Positions 19,704-30,804 are shown, counted from the stretch's first letter. The stretch is DNA of 64,000 nucleotides from Macrolepiota albuminosa (GCA_027475525.1 JAMWFC010000122.1:496001-560000); one strand, 5' to 3'. The notes: generated from the sequence alone by a model not told the origin. Numbers and translations are program-made.

Positions 19704-20490
19704 GAACCCTGCCTCTGGGCCAAGGTCCCCCGACACTGACCATACGGACTCCTGAAACCCCTGCCAGTCGGACGACGCCCCTGGTCCTCCATATCCCTGG
19801 ACCACATCGTCGAACTCCCGGAATCTGAAGGGTTCGATGCCATTCTCGTCGTTGTGTGCAGGCTAACCAAACAGGGCATCTTCCTACCCTGCCACACCAC
19901 GGACACTGCCCCGGACTTCGCCTGGCTGTTCCTCGAGCATGTCTTTGCCAAACATGGACTCCCGGACAACATCGTCTCCGACCATGGCCCTCTCTTCATG
20001 TCCAAGTTTTGGACTTCCCTGTGTAAGGCACTTGAAGTAAAGACTAACCTCTCTACCGCCTACCACCCCGAAACCGACGGCCAAACCGAAAGGGTCAACC
20101 AGTCTCTCGAGCAGTACCTCTGACTGTACGTCAACTACTTGCAGGACGACTGGCGCGCCGAGCTCCCCCTGGCCGAGTTCACCTACAACAACACGCCACA
20201 CTCTGCCACCGGGGTATCTCCTTTCTTTGCCAACAAGGGATACCATCCTTGACTAACACTCTCGCTCCGGGACATCCCGTTGCACGCTGCCCATGAGGTC
20301 GCCCAGGATCTCCAATCCCTTCACAAGTTTCTCCGGGAAGAGATCGACACCGCAAACCGGGCCTACATGAAACACGCCGACCGGAAACGGGAAGACACCC
20401 CCGGCTGGACCCCTGGAACAAAGGTATGGTTAGATTGATGACACCTCCGCACCCGCCGGCCCTCCCCAAAACTCGATCACAAGCATCTCG

Positions 20491-20644
20491 GCCCGTTCAA
20501 AATATTGAAGAAGGTCTCATCCCACGCCTACAAGATCGAGCTCCCCCCGGGACTAAAAGGTCTGCACGCCCGTTCAAAATATTGAAGAAGGTCTCATCCC
20601 ACGCCTACAAGATCGAGCTCCCCCCGGGACTAAAAGGTCTGCAC
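20491..20644. repeat. 77-bp tandem duplication in the integrase C terminus of element B
   Basis: Units start at 20491 and 20568. The frame after the second unit agrees with a shift of exactly 77. Confidence 0.85.
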
Positions 20645-20725
20645 TCGGTATTCCACGTCCGCCTTCTGGAACGACACCCCCCGGATCCTTTCCCTGAACG
20701 ACGCCCCAAGCCCCCTCCCCCAGTC

Positions 20726-20879
20726 GAGGTCGAGGACGAGTACCACTACGAAGTTGAAGACATCCTCGACTCCCGGAACATTCGTGGACGACCCCACTTC
20801 CTGAGGTCGAGGACGAGTACCACTACGAAGTTGAAGACATCCTCGACTCCCGGAACATTCGTGGACGACCCCACTTCCT
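20726..20879. repeat. 77-bp tandem duplication in the chromodomain of element B
   Basis: Units start at 20726 and 20803. Confidence 0.85.
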
Positions 20880-21024
20880 CGTACGGTGAAAGGGATACGG
20901 CCCGGAAGACGACACCTGGGAACCACGTCGAAACCTCGAAGGCGCCCTCAACAAACTCCGGGACTTCCAACAACGGCACCCGGGAAACGACCTTCCCGGG
21001 CGCAGGACTCACAGACGGCAGTAG

Positions 21025-21304
21025 TGGGCGTAACCCCCGCCTCTGGGCTCAGTAGAGATTCAACTCCCATATATACTTTCCGCTTTCCTTTTCCACATCT
21101 CACTCTCTCTTAGTACCTCTTCGTATTAGTGTCCCGGAGTCGGGCAAGGTCTCTCGCCTTCTCGCCACATTACCTTTCTTTTTACTCACTTGAGCAGACC
21201 GAAGTATATACATTTTCTATAGTTACAAATATTACAGGGACAGGAACTACGGAAACGAAACTGGCAATGTCAAGAAAGAAAAAACAGAAAAGAAACGGGG
21301 GCCC
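21025..21304. other. Spacer after Pol of element B
   Basis: Non-coding, less GC-rich than the flanking genes, with pyrimidine-rich stretches. It would hold the 3' UTR of Pol and, on the other strand, the 3' end region of the antisense gene. Confidence 0.5.
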
Positions 21305-22687
21305 TTAGAGCTGGGGCCCTGAACCGCCCTCACCCTCCTCTCTCCTCAGCCAGCCCCGGAAGGCCTCCCCCATTCCCTCCAGACCGTGCTCCCGCAAGAC
21401 TTCCTCCGCCAGCTGGTCCCATGACGGGAGCTGCTCGCCCTTGTCCAGGACCCGCTCGAACCATGATCCTGGGGCTGGGACGTTCCTCCAGCGGTGCGTG
21501 GTCACCAGCCTCCCCAGCAGGTCCAGACCCCGCTCCACCCCGGGGCTCCCCGCTTCGGACTGCAGCCCCTCTTGCAGGGAGGCAAATGCCACGGCCACTC
21601 CGTCCAGGAGCAGGCGATGCTCCGGGGCCCAGCCTGGAGATATCAGTACCAGCCCAGCCACAAGAAGGGGAGTACTCACTTAGGGAGGCCATGCGCCCGA
21701 TCACTATGTCTCGGCGCAGGGCCTCGACCAACCCTGGGAGCCCTAACCCCTGCTCCAGCTGGGCCTCGGCCTCCCCCCACGCCACCCTCGCCTCCCCCAA
21801 CTCCCGGAGGGCCGCCTCGCGATCCTCCTCCAGCCCCCGCCGTAGCGCCGCCTCCTCCCTTGCCGCCTCCTCCCGCTCCTCCCTCTCCCGGTCGGCCCGC
21901 CCCAGACGCGCTTGCAACTCCCTCACCTCGGCGCCCAAAGGTCGCCTGGACAGCAGGGAGAACACTGCCGGAGAAACGTGCGTGGGAGAGGCCAGGGATG
22001 GGGTCTCAAAGGGCAGACGCGCCCTCTTGGAAGGCCTGGGGGACGGGCTCGGCGACGCCCGCCGCGCCCCTCCCGACTCCCCCCGGCCCGGGTCACCCGG
22101 CACGTGATAAGGACCACGGGCCGGCCCCGGCCCCCCACCCGAATGGCACCCCCACTCCCCGATCCCCCCCCTGAACCCCCCGCAGGCACCGCCTGTGGCT
22201 CCCCCTCCGGCTCCGCCACCCAGTCCCTCTCCTCAACTCCCATCCTCCAGGTAATCCCCCCGAGCGGCCACCCCTGTTCCCTCGCAATGCAACGCGCCCT
22301 CCACAACGCTGACATGGAACATCGTTCGTGATTGAGGCGGCACGCCTCGCACACAGACGTGTCCCGGCGGGACGAAGGGCCCGGGACCTCAAAAAGGCAC
22401 ATCACCCCCCAGCGGGCACAGTGCAGACACTGCGCTGAGGTCAGCGACGAAACCAGAGGTGCGAGGTTGCTTACCGGCCCGTTGCTCACACACCAGGCAT
22501 GAGGAGGCAAGCCCCGGGGCCTCTCCAGGGCTTTCCCAAAGGACTCCTGCGAGACCTCCTCCCACACAACACGCCGGTCCGCTGGGACTTCAGAAACGGC
22601 CCCCACCACCATCCTGGAACAGCGAAAACGAGGGGCGGTCAGCCTAGGGCGAGGGGGAGGATGTGGGCGCGGGGGGCGAACGGTCAT
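21305..22687 (-). CDS. Antisense gene of element B: Zn2Cys6-like cysteine cluster plus coiled coil
   Basis: On the strand opposite Pol. ATG is at 22687. The first open segment carries two CX2CX6C units (C-LH-C-ARWGVM-C and C-EA-C-RLNHER-C) about 15 residues apart, resembling the fungal binuclear zinc cluster of DNA-binding proteins. A second open segment (22103-21680) contains an NLS-like KRAR and a long Glu/Arg-rich coiled coil. It joins in frame, through a GT-AG intron (21679-21634), to a C-terminal exon ending TAA at 21305. The splice between the first and second segments could not be fixed, and a 45-nt intron inside the first is possible. The role may be nucleic-acid binding or regulation; that is inference. 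Very high GC content makes spurious frames common here, so the intron evidence matters. Confidence 0.6.
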
Positions 22688-23095
22688 CCACGTGAAAGTA
22701 GGCGTGGGGCAACCCGGGCATGACTCCGGAGAACCACCAGAAGCAGGCCCCGGGAGACGACTAGGGCCCGCCTCCAGAGCGGGGGAAGAACGTTGTTCTG
22801 AAGGGGAAAATCAACCACAGCAAACGGAACATCGTGGGAAGCACTCACGTTGTTGTACAAGCACCGCCATGCGCTCCCAGTCCAGGTGGGCTCAGTACCG
22901 CGCATCCCGGGCCTCCCAGGCCATAAGGGGCGCGACCTCGTTGGTTTGCGGGGGCATCAGGGAATGCGTTGGCGTACGCGACATGGTTGAACTTGACGGT
23001 AAAATTTTTTTTTCGATACGTGGCAAGTCAGGTGCCGGATCCCATGGTTGGACCCCAGTCCGGACCACCGGCTACGCGCGCTGAGGGGGGGGTGA
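22688..23095. other. Spacer between the antisense gene and 3' LTR of element B
   Basis: No convincing ORF. A purine tract (G run near 23083-23092) directly precedes the LTR and is the likely polypurine tract. The region would also be the upstream region of the antisense gene. Confidence 0.5.
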
Positions 23096-23819
23096 TGTCA
23101 CGACCTCTCCCCTCCGGGCCCACCCTGGGACACCCCCAGAACACCCTCCGACCCCACAAGACACGCCCCGCCATCACGACCACCGACACTGCCATGACGC
23201 GCATCAAGGACCGCCATCAGCCGCCACCAGCCCCGATCAACGATTGGATCATGCGAATTGTTCCCAGCCATCATGCATCACGCATCACAACTTCCTCCAC
23301 GCCAATTGATCGCGCGCCCCACATGCACGATCCCGGTATACAACCCCTGCCGCTACTCAATGACCCCCGGAACCCATCCCAGACACCCCGGAGCCCCGAG
23401 ACCCGGCCCTGTAGTACTTATAGCACAGTTCCCTGTTGTATTCGGTAGTCTTGATATTACATACACTGTTACTTTGCTTTACTTGGATTGTTGTGTGCCC
23501 TCTATTTGACTGGTACGCATTGACTGGCACGCTTGGATATTCGCGTGCTCTAAGACTGGTACGCACTTCGCGACGTTAACTTACTAACTTGGTCTCGTCT
23601 TAGAACCTCTGGTTCACGACTCGACCCCCACCCAAACTCCCCAGTTACCACCACCCAAAACCCCCGGACTAAGTCCCCTCTCCCGGGATTTCCCTGTCCA
23701 CATCTTGAACCCCGGAGTCCTAGCCCCGAAGTTCCAGACACCCAAGTATCCGTGGGTCAAGTCCGCATTGTAAGGGCAATTGCTTTCCCGGAAAGCCCCC
23801 GACTCAGCAGAACCTGACA
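23096..23819 (+). repeat. 3' LTR of element B
   Basis: 724 bp, TGTCACG to CCTGACA, followed by the target duplication ATGGC at 23820-23824. Differences from the 5' LTR are mostly C/T or G/A. Confidence 0.9.
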
Positions 23820-24573
23820 ATGGCACGGGAATAACCGAGGAGGTGGCAGTGTTGGGCAGGGATTAGATCTCGGCATAACATCCGAGATCAACATCCCGTC
23901 CAAACACTGACATCACTCAGCTCGCCACTGATCCGTCGTCCCGTTTCTAAACCTGCCGCACAACCACGAAGTCTCCTCCTCACAGCCCACCACCGCGCAC
24001 TCGAGTCGGAAAAAGAGACATGTGAAAGAAGAGAGGCAACGAGCTGAGGAAAAGGAACGACAGAACCACAGAAAAAGGTTTAGCCAGAGAAAAAGAAAAC
24101 CACGTGGTCGAGCACCAGGGAACACGAGTGCCGGTGCCCAGCCTTGGTAAAACATCAAGCACGCCAAGCACCCGGGCCCGGTAGCATGACGAGACAATGA
24201 AATCACACGCTGGACAGGCATGGTCTGTGCGTCGGAGACAGGGGTATAAAAGGGAGAGGAATTTGGGGGAGTCGGGCAAGCAATCGACTTGCCACGGCTC
24301 AGAGTCCCCAGGGAGTGGACATCTTAGGCCAATAGCACACAGATTGTCTTCGGGCTTTAGTAGTAATACTTATTTGCGCCCATTTTGAGTGATAACTTTA
24401 AGTTTTCATTCAAATAAAACAATTAAAAATTATACACTGCTTTTACAAAGTGCGCGTGAGTGTAGCTCTTGCCCCACGTACTCTGTGAATTTGTGGAGTT
24501 GAAATATAATAAAGTTCAGTCTGAATTCCATTTCGGACTACTTTACATAGAGTAAATAACACATTTCGCATCA
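23820..24573 (+). repeat. 3' LTR of element A copy 1, right part
   Basis: Continues the LTR broken at 12617, beginning with the second copy of ATGGC. It matches 2933-3842 apart from the two 77-bp duplications and ends GCATCA, followed by the target duplication CTAT at 24574-24577. TATA box at 24245-24251. Confidence 0.9.
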
Positions 24574-24577
24574 CTAT

Positions 24578-25284
24578 AGACTAATTTCAGTATGAGACAA
24601 CCAGTTTAAATGCTCATACCATGCGCTCAGACCATGCTTTGACATCACTTTCACAAGGCAGACCCAGGTCAAGAGAAAGGTCCCAATTGATGAGATAACC
24701 CTGAACTGTGCCGTCTTTGTTTTGTTTGAACATGATATTGGCGCTGTTGGTATCATGGTGAAGAACTTTGGCCATAGTAGCAGCCTGGCCATGAGCTAAA
24801 TCCATCATGTTATAACATCAAATCAGTCGTAAGGAATCTCAGTTGTACCTATCAAGGCATCTTGTCTGACAGTGACCATTTCCCCTATGACGTCAAGTTG
24901 CTTCAACGTGAATGGTAAGTACTCGAGGACAATGCGGTAGTGACGATATGTGCGCAACGCGAGCTCAAGAGGTTTTGCGGCCTTGTCAAGCCATAGCTTT
25001 GTTTGCGTGGTATGGTACAGATCATTGTCATCGCCAACTCAGCACCACCATATACTTCCAGAATATTCTGGACCTTATTTTCATGAAGCCGTGTATAAAT
25101 CTCGTGTTCTGGCATAAGGATAGGTGAGACGATGCGCCAACTGTCCTTGAGCATGACAACCATATTGTTCTGTAAGCAGTACGCTTTGAAACAGCACGTC
25201 GAGCACCCAATAGGCGAGGTAGAATCAGGATGCTGGTCTTTCAGAATGATGTATTTCTTGTCGCCAATGGAAATGGTAAGGAGA
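24578..25284 (-). pseudogene. FunK1-type protein kinase, copy A, kinase-domain part
   Basis: Continues copy A beyond the element A insertion. Readable motifs on the minus strand include the catalytic-loop equivalent HHDTNSANIMF (intact copy: HRDISNGNIMF) and LINWDLSLDL in place of LIDWDLSLDL. Further upstream are CFKAYCLQ, LKDSWRI and the IGDKKYIILKDQ strand. Similarity to the intact copy stops near 25284, where element C sequence begins, so the N-terminal third is missing. Together with 1785-2720 this is a dead duplicate of the gene at 45771-47992. Confidence 0.85.
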
Positions 25285-27644
25285 GATAATATAGACGATA
25301 CTATAAACATTTCTACCCCGAATAATAACCAGCTCCGCGACGATTCAAATCGCAAAATGGAAGAAACCTTAGCTGAAGCAAGGAGCCATTTGACTGATGC
25401 AGAGCGTGAACGTGTTGACAGAAGGATGGAAAAGGTAACATCCAACAATACACAGGCTCAAGACAATGCTGGGGAACCCCACGATAAGGGAAAGGGGGTA
25501 GACCCCAGGAACTGGGGAGATATCAATCTCAATGAGATCAAAATTAACCTCCAAACACAGAAGGAGTTGCTCACCAAGTACAACAAGAGACTCAACCGTG
25601 AACATCGGCAACACACTACCAAACTTGAGCACCATGCCCAAGACGTCAACCCTGAGACGATCGACGATGGCGGCAAAACTGCCCATGAGGAGGAAATTTC
25701 TGATGCGGCGGGCAAACACGAAGTTTCTCATAAGGACGTGTTGGAATACCTACAAAATAAAAGAAAATTGGAACGTGAGGTTAAAAGACTCTGTCAAGAG
25801 AGGGAACCTCTCACCGGAGACGTAAGGAACGTGTGGGACCTGAGCCTATCTCGGATGAGATGGCCGCCCTAATCCAAAAGGTGGTCGAAGGTTCCAAGAA
25901 CAAGCACAAGTACAGGCGTGTCGAGAAGCAAAAACCCAGTAAGCGTCCGGCAACAACACCAATAACTCAAATTACAAGTAAGAGCGCCCTAGGACAAGCG
26001 TTTGAGCGTCTGAAAGGACGCCAGGGGCTGCAAGCACCTGATACGGATGATGGGTTGTCCGACTCCTACGCCACAGATGGATCAGACTTGGACTCGAATT
26101 CTGGATACGAGAGTTCAGATGATGGATCTGACTCCACTAACTCCAGCTTGGGTTCAGACTCATCATCCCACCCACAGAGACGTTGTCGGTCCCACAGATC
26201 CAAGCGTAAAACAACGCCTCAATCAACTATAAAACCTACTCCGCCTGAGAAATACGACGGTAGGGTGGATGTACGTGCCTTCCACCAATTTCTTACACAT
26301 GGCACAGCCTATGTAAAGTATGGCTATGTCGAAAGGGAACGTCAGGTCATAGTACTATCTGAGTTTCTAACCGGAAAAGCTTACACATTCTACACACAAC
26401 GAGTGGCATTTGAACCTGAGAAATGGTCGACAAGAAAGTTCTTTGTGGAACTATTCAATTATTGCTTTCCAATTGATTTCAGGAGCCAGCAGAGAGACAA
26501 GCTGAATAGTTTAAGTCAAGGATGTCAGAAACCTGTTCAGAGATCTGAAAGAACTTAGAACAAGAAAGAGAGAACGAGTTTACGAGAGAGACAACTGTGT
26601 TAATTGTACAACGAATATAGACTAATACATGGGTTTTTATATGTAGTTTTTTAGGAGAAAAAGAATAGGAAGTTCTGAAACTGAGATACTCGTGAAATCG
26701 AAGAAATGTTTTATTAGAATAGGGAAGTAAGAAAAAAGGAGATTATGACGTATGTTATTAGGAGACTTCTGGGTTTTCAGACTTGTCACGAGGATCATGA
26801 CAAAGGACCAAAGTCCGTAACAGAATATGTGGCTGACATCGATGAACTCTTTGCTATTGTGGGTGCTGAGAGCCAACGAGCTCACGTTGTAAAACTATTC
26901 AACGGACTTAGACCATCTCTCCGTAAAGTGTTGTTACGTGCTCACCTGAACCCTGAATACAGCTCATGGAAAGAGATTGTTTGGGAAGCTGAATACCAAG
27001 AGTTAGCAGACAACGTAGAGTTCCGTGACTCAGCTGGTCATAATGGAACCCAACGCTCAGGCAATGCGCCACGCCACTCCCAAAGCTCCCAAGCTCCCAG
27101 AACACATGAGGGACAGCACAAAGAGGGAAAATCTTCCCACTCGTCCTGCTGAGCGTGTAATTTTAAATTCAGACATGGAAAAAAGACCAACAATGTCCCC
27201 GGTGCCTTGTCCAACTACCATGGGGCAAGTGGATCCAATGGCAATAAATGAAAGGCCAATGGAGATGGCAAGTCAGAATCAAGACAATCTGCGGGGCAGC
27301 AGAAGACTCTTCTGAGTAAGGAAGAAAAAGAGGAATACCATGCAGCAAACAAATGTTTCTGCTGTAGTCAGGAGGGGCACTTTGCTTGAAACTGTCCAAC
27401 TAAAGGGCAGGCAAAGTTGAATGGTGGTAAACCGCCGGGAATAAGTGCATTCAGGATCCAAGTGGATCTAAACCAAACTGAACAAAGGTGTATCGACAGT
27501 CTTGGAGAGACGACTGAGCTCTCTATTGGAATGATGCATTTTTTCAGCCCCCTTGAACGGGAATATGATAGCGATGGAGATACCATCCCAGACCTTCAGT
27601 CAGTAATGGATTCAGACTCAGGCTGGAAGGAATTACTTCCGTAG
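25285..27644 (+). pseudogene. Gag of element C (disrupted)
   Basis: Opens with a charged, helical region (ERERVDRRMEK near 25400). A frameshift follows around 25800 and then a Ser/Asp-rich stretch. The capsid-like block has PEKYDGRVDVRAFHQFL near 26250 and FRSQQRDKLNSLSQG near 26480. After a 252-bp interruption (26529-26780) the Gag-like text resumes with GPKSVTEYVADIDELF. A CCHC knuckle near 27355-27395 (C-FC-C-SQEG-H-FA-stop-N-C) contains a TGA in place of arginine. Other TGA codons are at 27150 and about 27247; it ends TAG at 27642. No functional product is expected. Confidence 0.75.
26529..26780. other. 252-bp interruption in element C Gag flanked by CAG
   Basis: AT-rich segment bounded on both sides by TCAG. 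Removing one CAG plus 252 bp (84 codons) keeps the Gag frame. The segment could be an insertion with a short target duplication, since its ends show weak inverted similarity (AAACC/GGTTT). It could also be an intron (GT at 26524, TTTTCAG at 26774-26780). Its first 60 bp read in another frame as RDLKELRTR, like Gag of related elements, so a recombination scar is a third possibility. Confidence 0.4.
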
Positions 27645-27712
27645 TCACAGAAACCAAGATAAATATCTATGGTGATGAAACCCTACTCGCGCCACCAGCT
27701 GAGTTTTACAAA

Positions 27713-28069
27713 ATGTATTGGATGCCAGTCGAATCAGCTGAAGAGAAGCTTGTCATGCTCGATGTTGATTCTAAGCATAAGAGTTTAGGAAATGCAGCAT
27801 GCAATAAGTTGGAAGAAATGCTCGAAAACATGCAACCTTACCCTGGCAATCCTGTCAATGTTCTTCAGTTCAGAGGCAGGCGATTTGTGGCTTCGACAGC
27901 TTTCCACAATGAAATACTTGTACATGACAGGGTTTTCAATGAATTCGAGGTGGTTAACCAATCCAAAGTGGAACAATGGCACTTTGAAATAGGCGACTGG
28001 TATGCAAAGATTGCCGTATGTGAGCAGGCACCCCATATACTAACCGGGCCTTCTATCAGACCTGTCTGA
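27713..28069 (+). pseudogene. Element C coding fragment between Gag and protease
   Basis: 118 codons in a frame different from the flanking segments, with no recognisable catalytic motif. Its position suggests the linker between Gag and protease. Frame changes at both ends indicate indels. Related text continues to about 28300. Confidence 0.4.
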
Positions 28070-28274
28070 TTGTAGACGTTTTCGCATGGAATGCAAAACG
28101 TGCGCTTGAAAACGGAGCCCCCTACCCATATGACGATGATAAATATACTCATAAATATCATTGGTTTGAGGTGATTTCCAATGAAGGAACTTATCTAGCC
28201 TATGATCGCCACTTGGGGTTCTGCACCCAATTAAGCACTCAACTAGTTAAGAATGAGAAATTTGACATTGTTCA

Positions 28275-30360
28275 GTGGTACTGGAAGCAGAAGCACATGC
28301 GTTACATTACGATCCTCAATATGACGTTGCCTGCTTATTTGGTGAGCAGGCGCCCCAACCTCTAGATGTGGAGAAGGAAGGTTCTGACATAGACCTGATA
28401 AAAACTTGGTTGTCCACAGCAGGACAGCTAAAAATCGAAGCCAAGGATGGACACCTCTGTATGGTTGAGTTAAATGGCCAACAGATACCTATGGGTACTT
28501 ACCCATCTGTGCAACGCAATGCGGCCTGTGCAAGGGACCCATCTAGGCTAATCCCAAAGCCTCTGGTCATAGTCGTCCAAATTAATGGGCATCCCACTCA
28601 TGCCCTAATTGACTCAGGGTCCTTGGGAGACTTTATGTCCAGTACGTTAACCCAGCAGCTTGGCATTCCAAAGAAGGAACTTACCTCCCCATTACCAGTT
28701 CAACTGGCAGTGCAAGGTTCTAGGTCACGCATCAACTTTGGCACTACTGCCCACTTCAAATATCAGTCAATTTCAGAACGGTGTTACTTCAACGTCATCA
28801 ACCTGTCAGGATATGACCTCATACTTGGAACTCCATTCCTATTCCAACACCACGTAACCTTCGGCATCAACCCCACCCATATAATGATCGGCTCCAACAT
28901 TTCTCTACCCCTGGAGGGAGCTGGCGTAGCACAACTTGCGTCGAGGTTGATGGAGTTATATCAGCAGTATCTGGAGAGTGTGAGAGAGGGACTGCATCAG
29001 TACGCAGAGCCCATATGCAAATTGGCAAGTGACACACCTTTACCGCTGCTCCAGGCTATCAATCATACAATTGATCTGATTGATCTCAGCAGAATCTACC
29101 CATGGCCTCCATCGCACTGTCCTGAGGCCATGAGGGATCAGTGGACCAAAAAGAGAGACACTTACATCAAGAATGGGAGATGGAAAATCACAAGTCGAGG
29201 GAACACCATTCCCATGATGCTGATACCCAAGCCCATGAGGCCAGGAGAACCTCCCCGGCTATGCACAGTGTTCGATCTCAGGGCACGGAACTCCAACATG
29301 GTGAAGAGGTCCTTGCCACTGCCAGATATTGATGGCATTCTGCAGAGAGTGGCTAGAGGTAAATACCAATCAATTTTGGATGGAAAAGATGCTTACGAAC
29401 AGATTCACATTGTGCCAGAACATGTCGAACGTATGGCTGTAACTACTCCAGATGGAAACATGGTCAGTAATGTAGTACAACAGGGAGATTGTAATGCCCC
29501 GGCTACGTATCAAGTGTTAATGAATCACATCTTGGTTGTTTCATGGATGTATATCTTGACGATATAATCATTTATTCACAAAGTGTGAAAGAACATATAG
29601 AGCATGTTAAAATTGTAATTGATATACTAAAAAAGGAGAAACTCTACCTCGGAAAGGACAAGCTCCAGTTTCTGTGCTCAGAAATGAAAGTCTTGGGTCA
29701 CATTGTAGATGATAGCGGAATCTGAATGGACCCAGATAAGGTTGACGCCCTCTCATGGATGGAAAACGCCAACCAATTGCGACCTACTGCGTGGTTTTCT
29801 AGGAGCCACAGGATACCTCGCCAATGACATAGACAGGGTCAGAATACCAATGGGAATATTGCATGGACTTACCAGTGATGCTGTTCCGTTTCGATGGGAA
29901 TATATGCATCAACGTGCGTTTGAGGACATCAAGCGCTTGGCGATGATCTGTAAAGATCATCACAGACGACCCATTGAATATGGAAAAAATGCTCAACCCA
30001 TAAATGTTATTACTGATGGGTGTGGAACCAGCATTGCGGGAGTTATCAGTCAGGGTGAAAACTGGCAGAAGGCTAAAGTTGCAGCCTTTTACTCTGCAAA
30101 ACTCAACTCTGCTCAGCAAAACTACCTGGTACATGAGATAGAAATGTTAGCCGGAGTAGAGACAATGCTACGTTACCAAGATATCCTGCAAGGTACCAAG
30201 TTCACATGGTATACTGATCACAAAGGTTTAATACATCTCTTAAACCAGAAGAACCTGTCAGGGTGACAGGCCAGATGGCTTGAGAAAATATCGGGGTTCA
30301 ATTTTGATGTTGTGTACGTCCCAGGAGTAGAAAATATCCTATCGGACTTGCTATCCAGAC
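28275..30360 (+). pseudogene. Protease, RT and RNase H of element C (frameshifted)
   Basis: The first segment (28275-29567) has the protease motif HALIDSGSLGDF and LILGTPFLF, then the RT N-terminal part (VFDLRARNSNMVKRSLPLPDID, split here only by frame). A one-base shift near 29535 separates it from the active-site segment VYLDDIIIYS (29543-29725). A TGA at about 29723 and another shift lead to the RNase H segment (29709-30266) with NVITDGCGTSIAG and YTDHKGLIHLL. A TGA at 30264 replaces arginine before QARWLEKI. The enzyme is inactive as given. Confidence 0.8.
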
Positions 30361-30749
30361 TATACTCTTACAATAAGCCAGGCACAGTACAAGCCCGCAG
30401 AGAATACACTTATCATGACATAATACATAATGACTTACTGGAAACACACCTCATTTCGATGCCGGTGTTGGTCAGAATGGAGGGCGAGGGCATGTCCCTA
30501 TCAGATGAGAGTATAAACTTAGACAAGGATGCGGAACGCACCACTGAGGCCAATAATAGCACTCCTGAGATCAATGGGAGGTATCAGCGATTGGATAAGG
30601 CACCAGGACCGAAACAGAAAAGAGCCTACCAACAAAAGGTGGTCCCCCCAGCTGAGACTGGTAGAGCGGAAACTTCTAAAGAGCTTGCAGCTCGAATGAC
30701 AAAGAATTTCATGCTGAAAGGCCCTCAGCAACAAAAGGAGAGTGAGTGA
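30312..30749 (+). pseudogene. Element C Pol linker segment
   Basis: Begins with VPGVENILSDLLSRLYSY, the conserved end of RNase H, and continues into a charged linker ahead of integrase. It ends at TGA 30747, after which about 55 bp separate it from the integrase frame. Confidence 0.55.
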
Positions 30750-30804
30750 TATAAACAGGAAGCTTACCATCTGAATCCCTGCCCAAAACCAGCGAAATAA
30801 CATA

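Larger units (their letters stand above)
16412..21024 (+). pseudogene. Pro-Pol of element B: tandem retropepsins, RT, RNase H, integrase, chromodomain (disrupted)
   Basis: Overlaps the Gag end in the -1 frame. Two protease-like modules follow one another in the same frame, with DSG at 16601 and 17066, each followed by a LGLPWLRDTNP strand. RT-RNase H is open from 17977 to 19485 and has YLDD at 18409-18420. Integrase has an HHCC domain near 19530-19690 and D,D,E residues around 19800, 19980 and 20080 (ETDGQTERVN). The C terminus is a chromodomain ([21 protein letters not shown]). In-frame TGA codons lie at 17542, 17785, 19483, 19737, 20121, 20250, 20436, 20439 and 20887. Four 77-bp duplications shift the frame. 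Nothing else breaks it. Confidence 0.85.
12618..23819 (+). mobile_element. Element B: chromodomain Ty3/gypsy retrotransposon nested in the element A 3' LTR
   Basis: LTRs begin TGTCACGACC and end CCTGACA, giving the inverted termini TGTCA/TGACA. The 5-bp target duplication ATGGC is at 12613-12617 and 23820-23824. The GC-rich interior encodes Gag and Pro-Pol, then an antisense gene at 21305-22687 and a purine tract before the 3' LTR. Coding frames carry 13 in-frame stops, all TGA, and six of the 77-bp duplications. With those duplications discounted, Gag and Pro-Pol are each a single frame with no other frameshift. A related solo LTR is at 55454-56192. Confidence 0.9.
2725..24573 (+). mobile_element. 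Element A copy 1: Ty3/gypsy LTR retrotransposon, 3' LTR interrupted by element B
   Basis: LTRs begin TGATA and end GCATCA. The 4-bp target duplication CTAT lies at 2721-2724 and 24574-24577. Internal order is primer site, Gag, protease, RT/RNase H/integrase, an antisense spliced gene, a purine tract and the 3' LTR. The 3' LTR is cut at 12617 by element B and resumes at 23820. The 5' LTR is 1118 bp with two 77-bp duplications. Subtracting them gives 964 bp, exactly the length of the rejoined 3' LTR. Protease-RT-RNase H-integrase order places it in Ty3/gypsy. Gag, protease and Pol are open, so the element could have moved recently. Confidence 0.9.

Noticed and set aside
14303..20889. UGA read as a sense codon in element B.
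   Set aside because: Element A and FunK1 copy B in the same window use TGA or other normal stops, and CGA to TGA deamination explains the positions.
23820..24573. A separate solo LTR of element A.
   Set aside because: The element B target duplication ATGGC shows that this is the continuation of the 3' LTR that starts at 12403; total length equals the 5' LTR once the 77-bp repeats are discounted.
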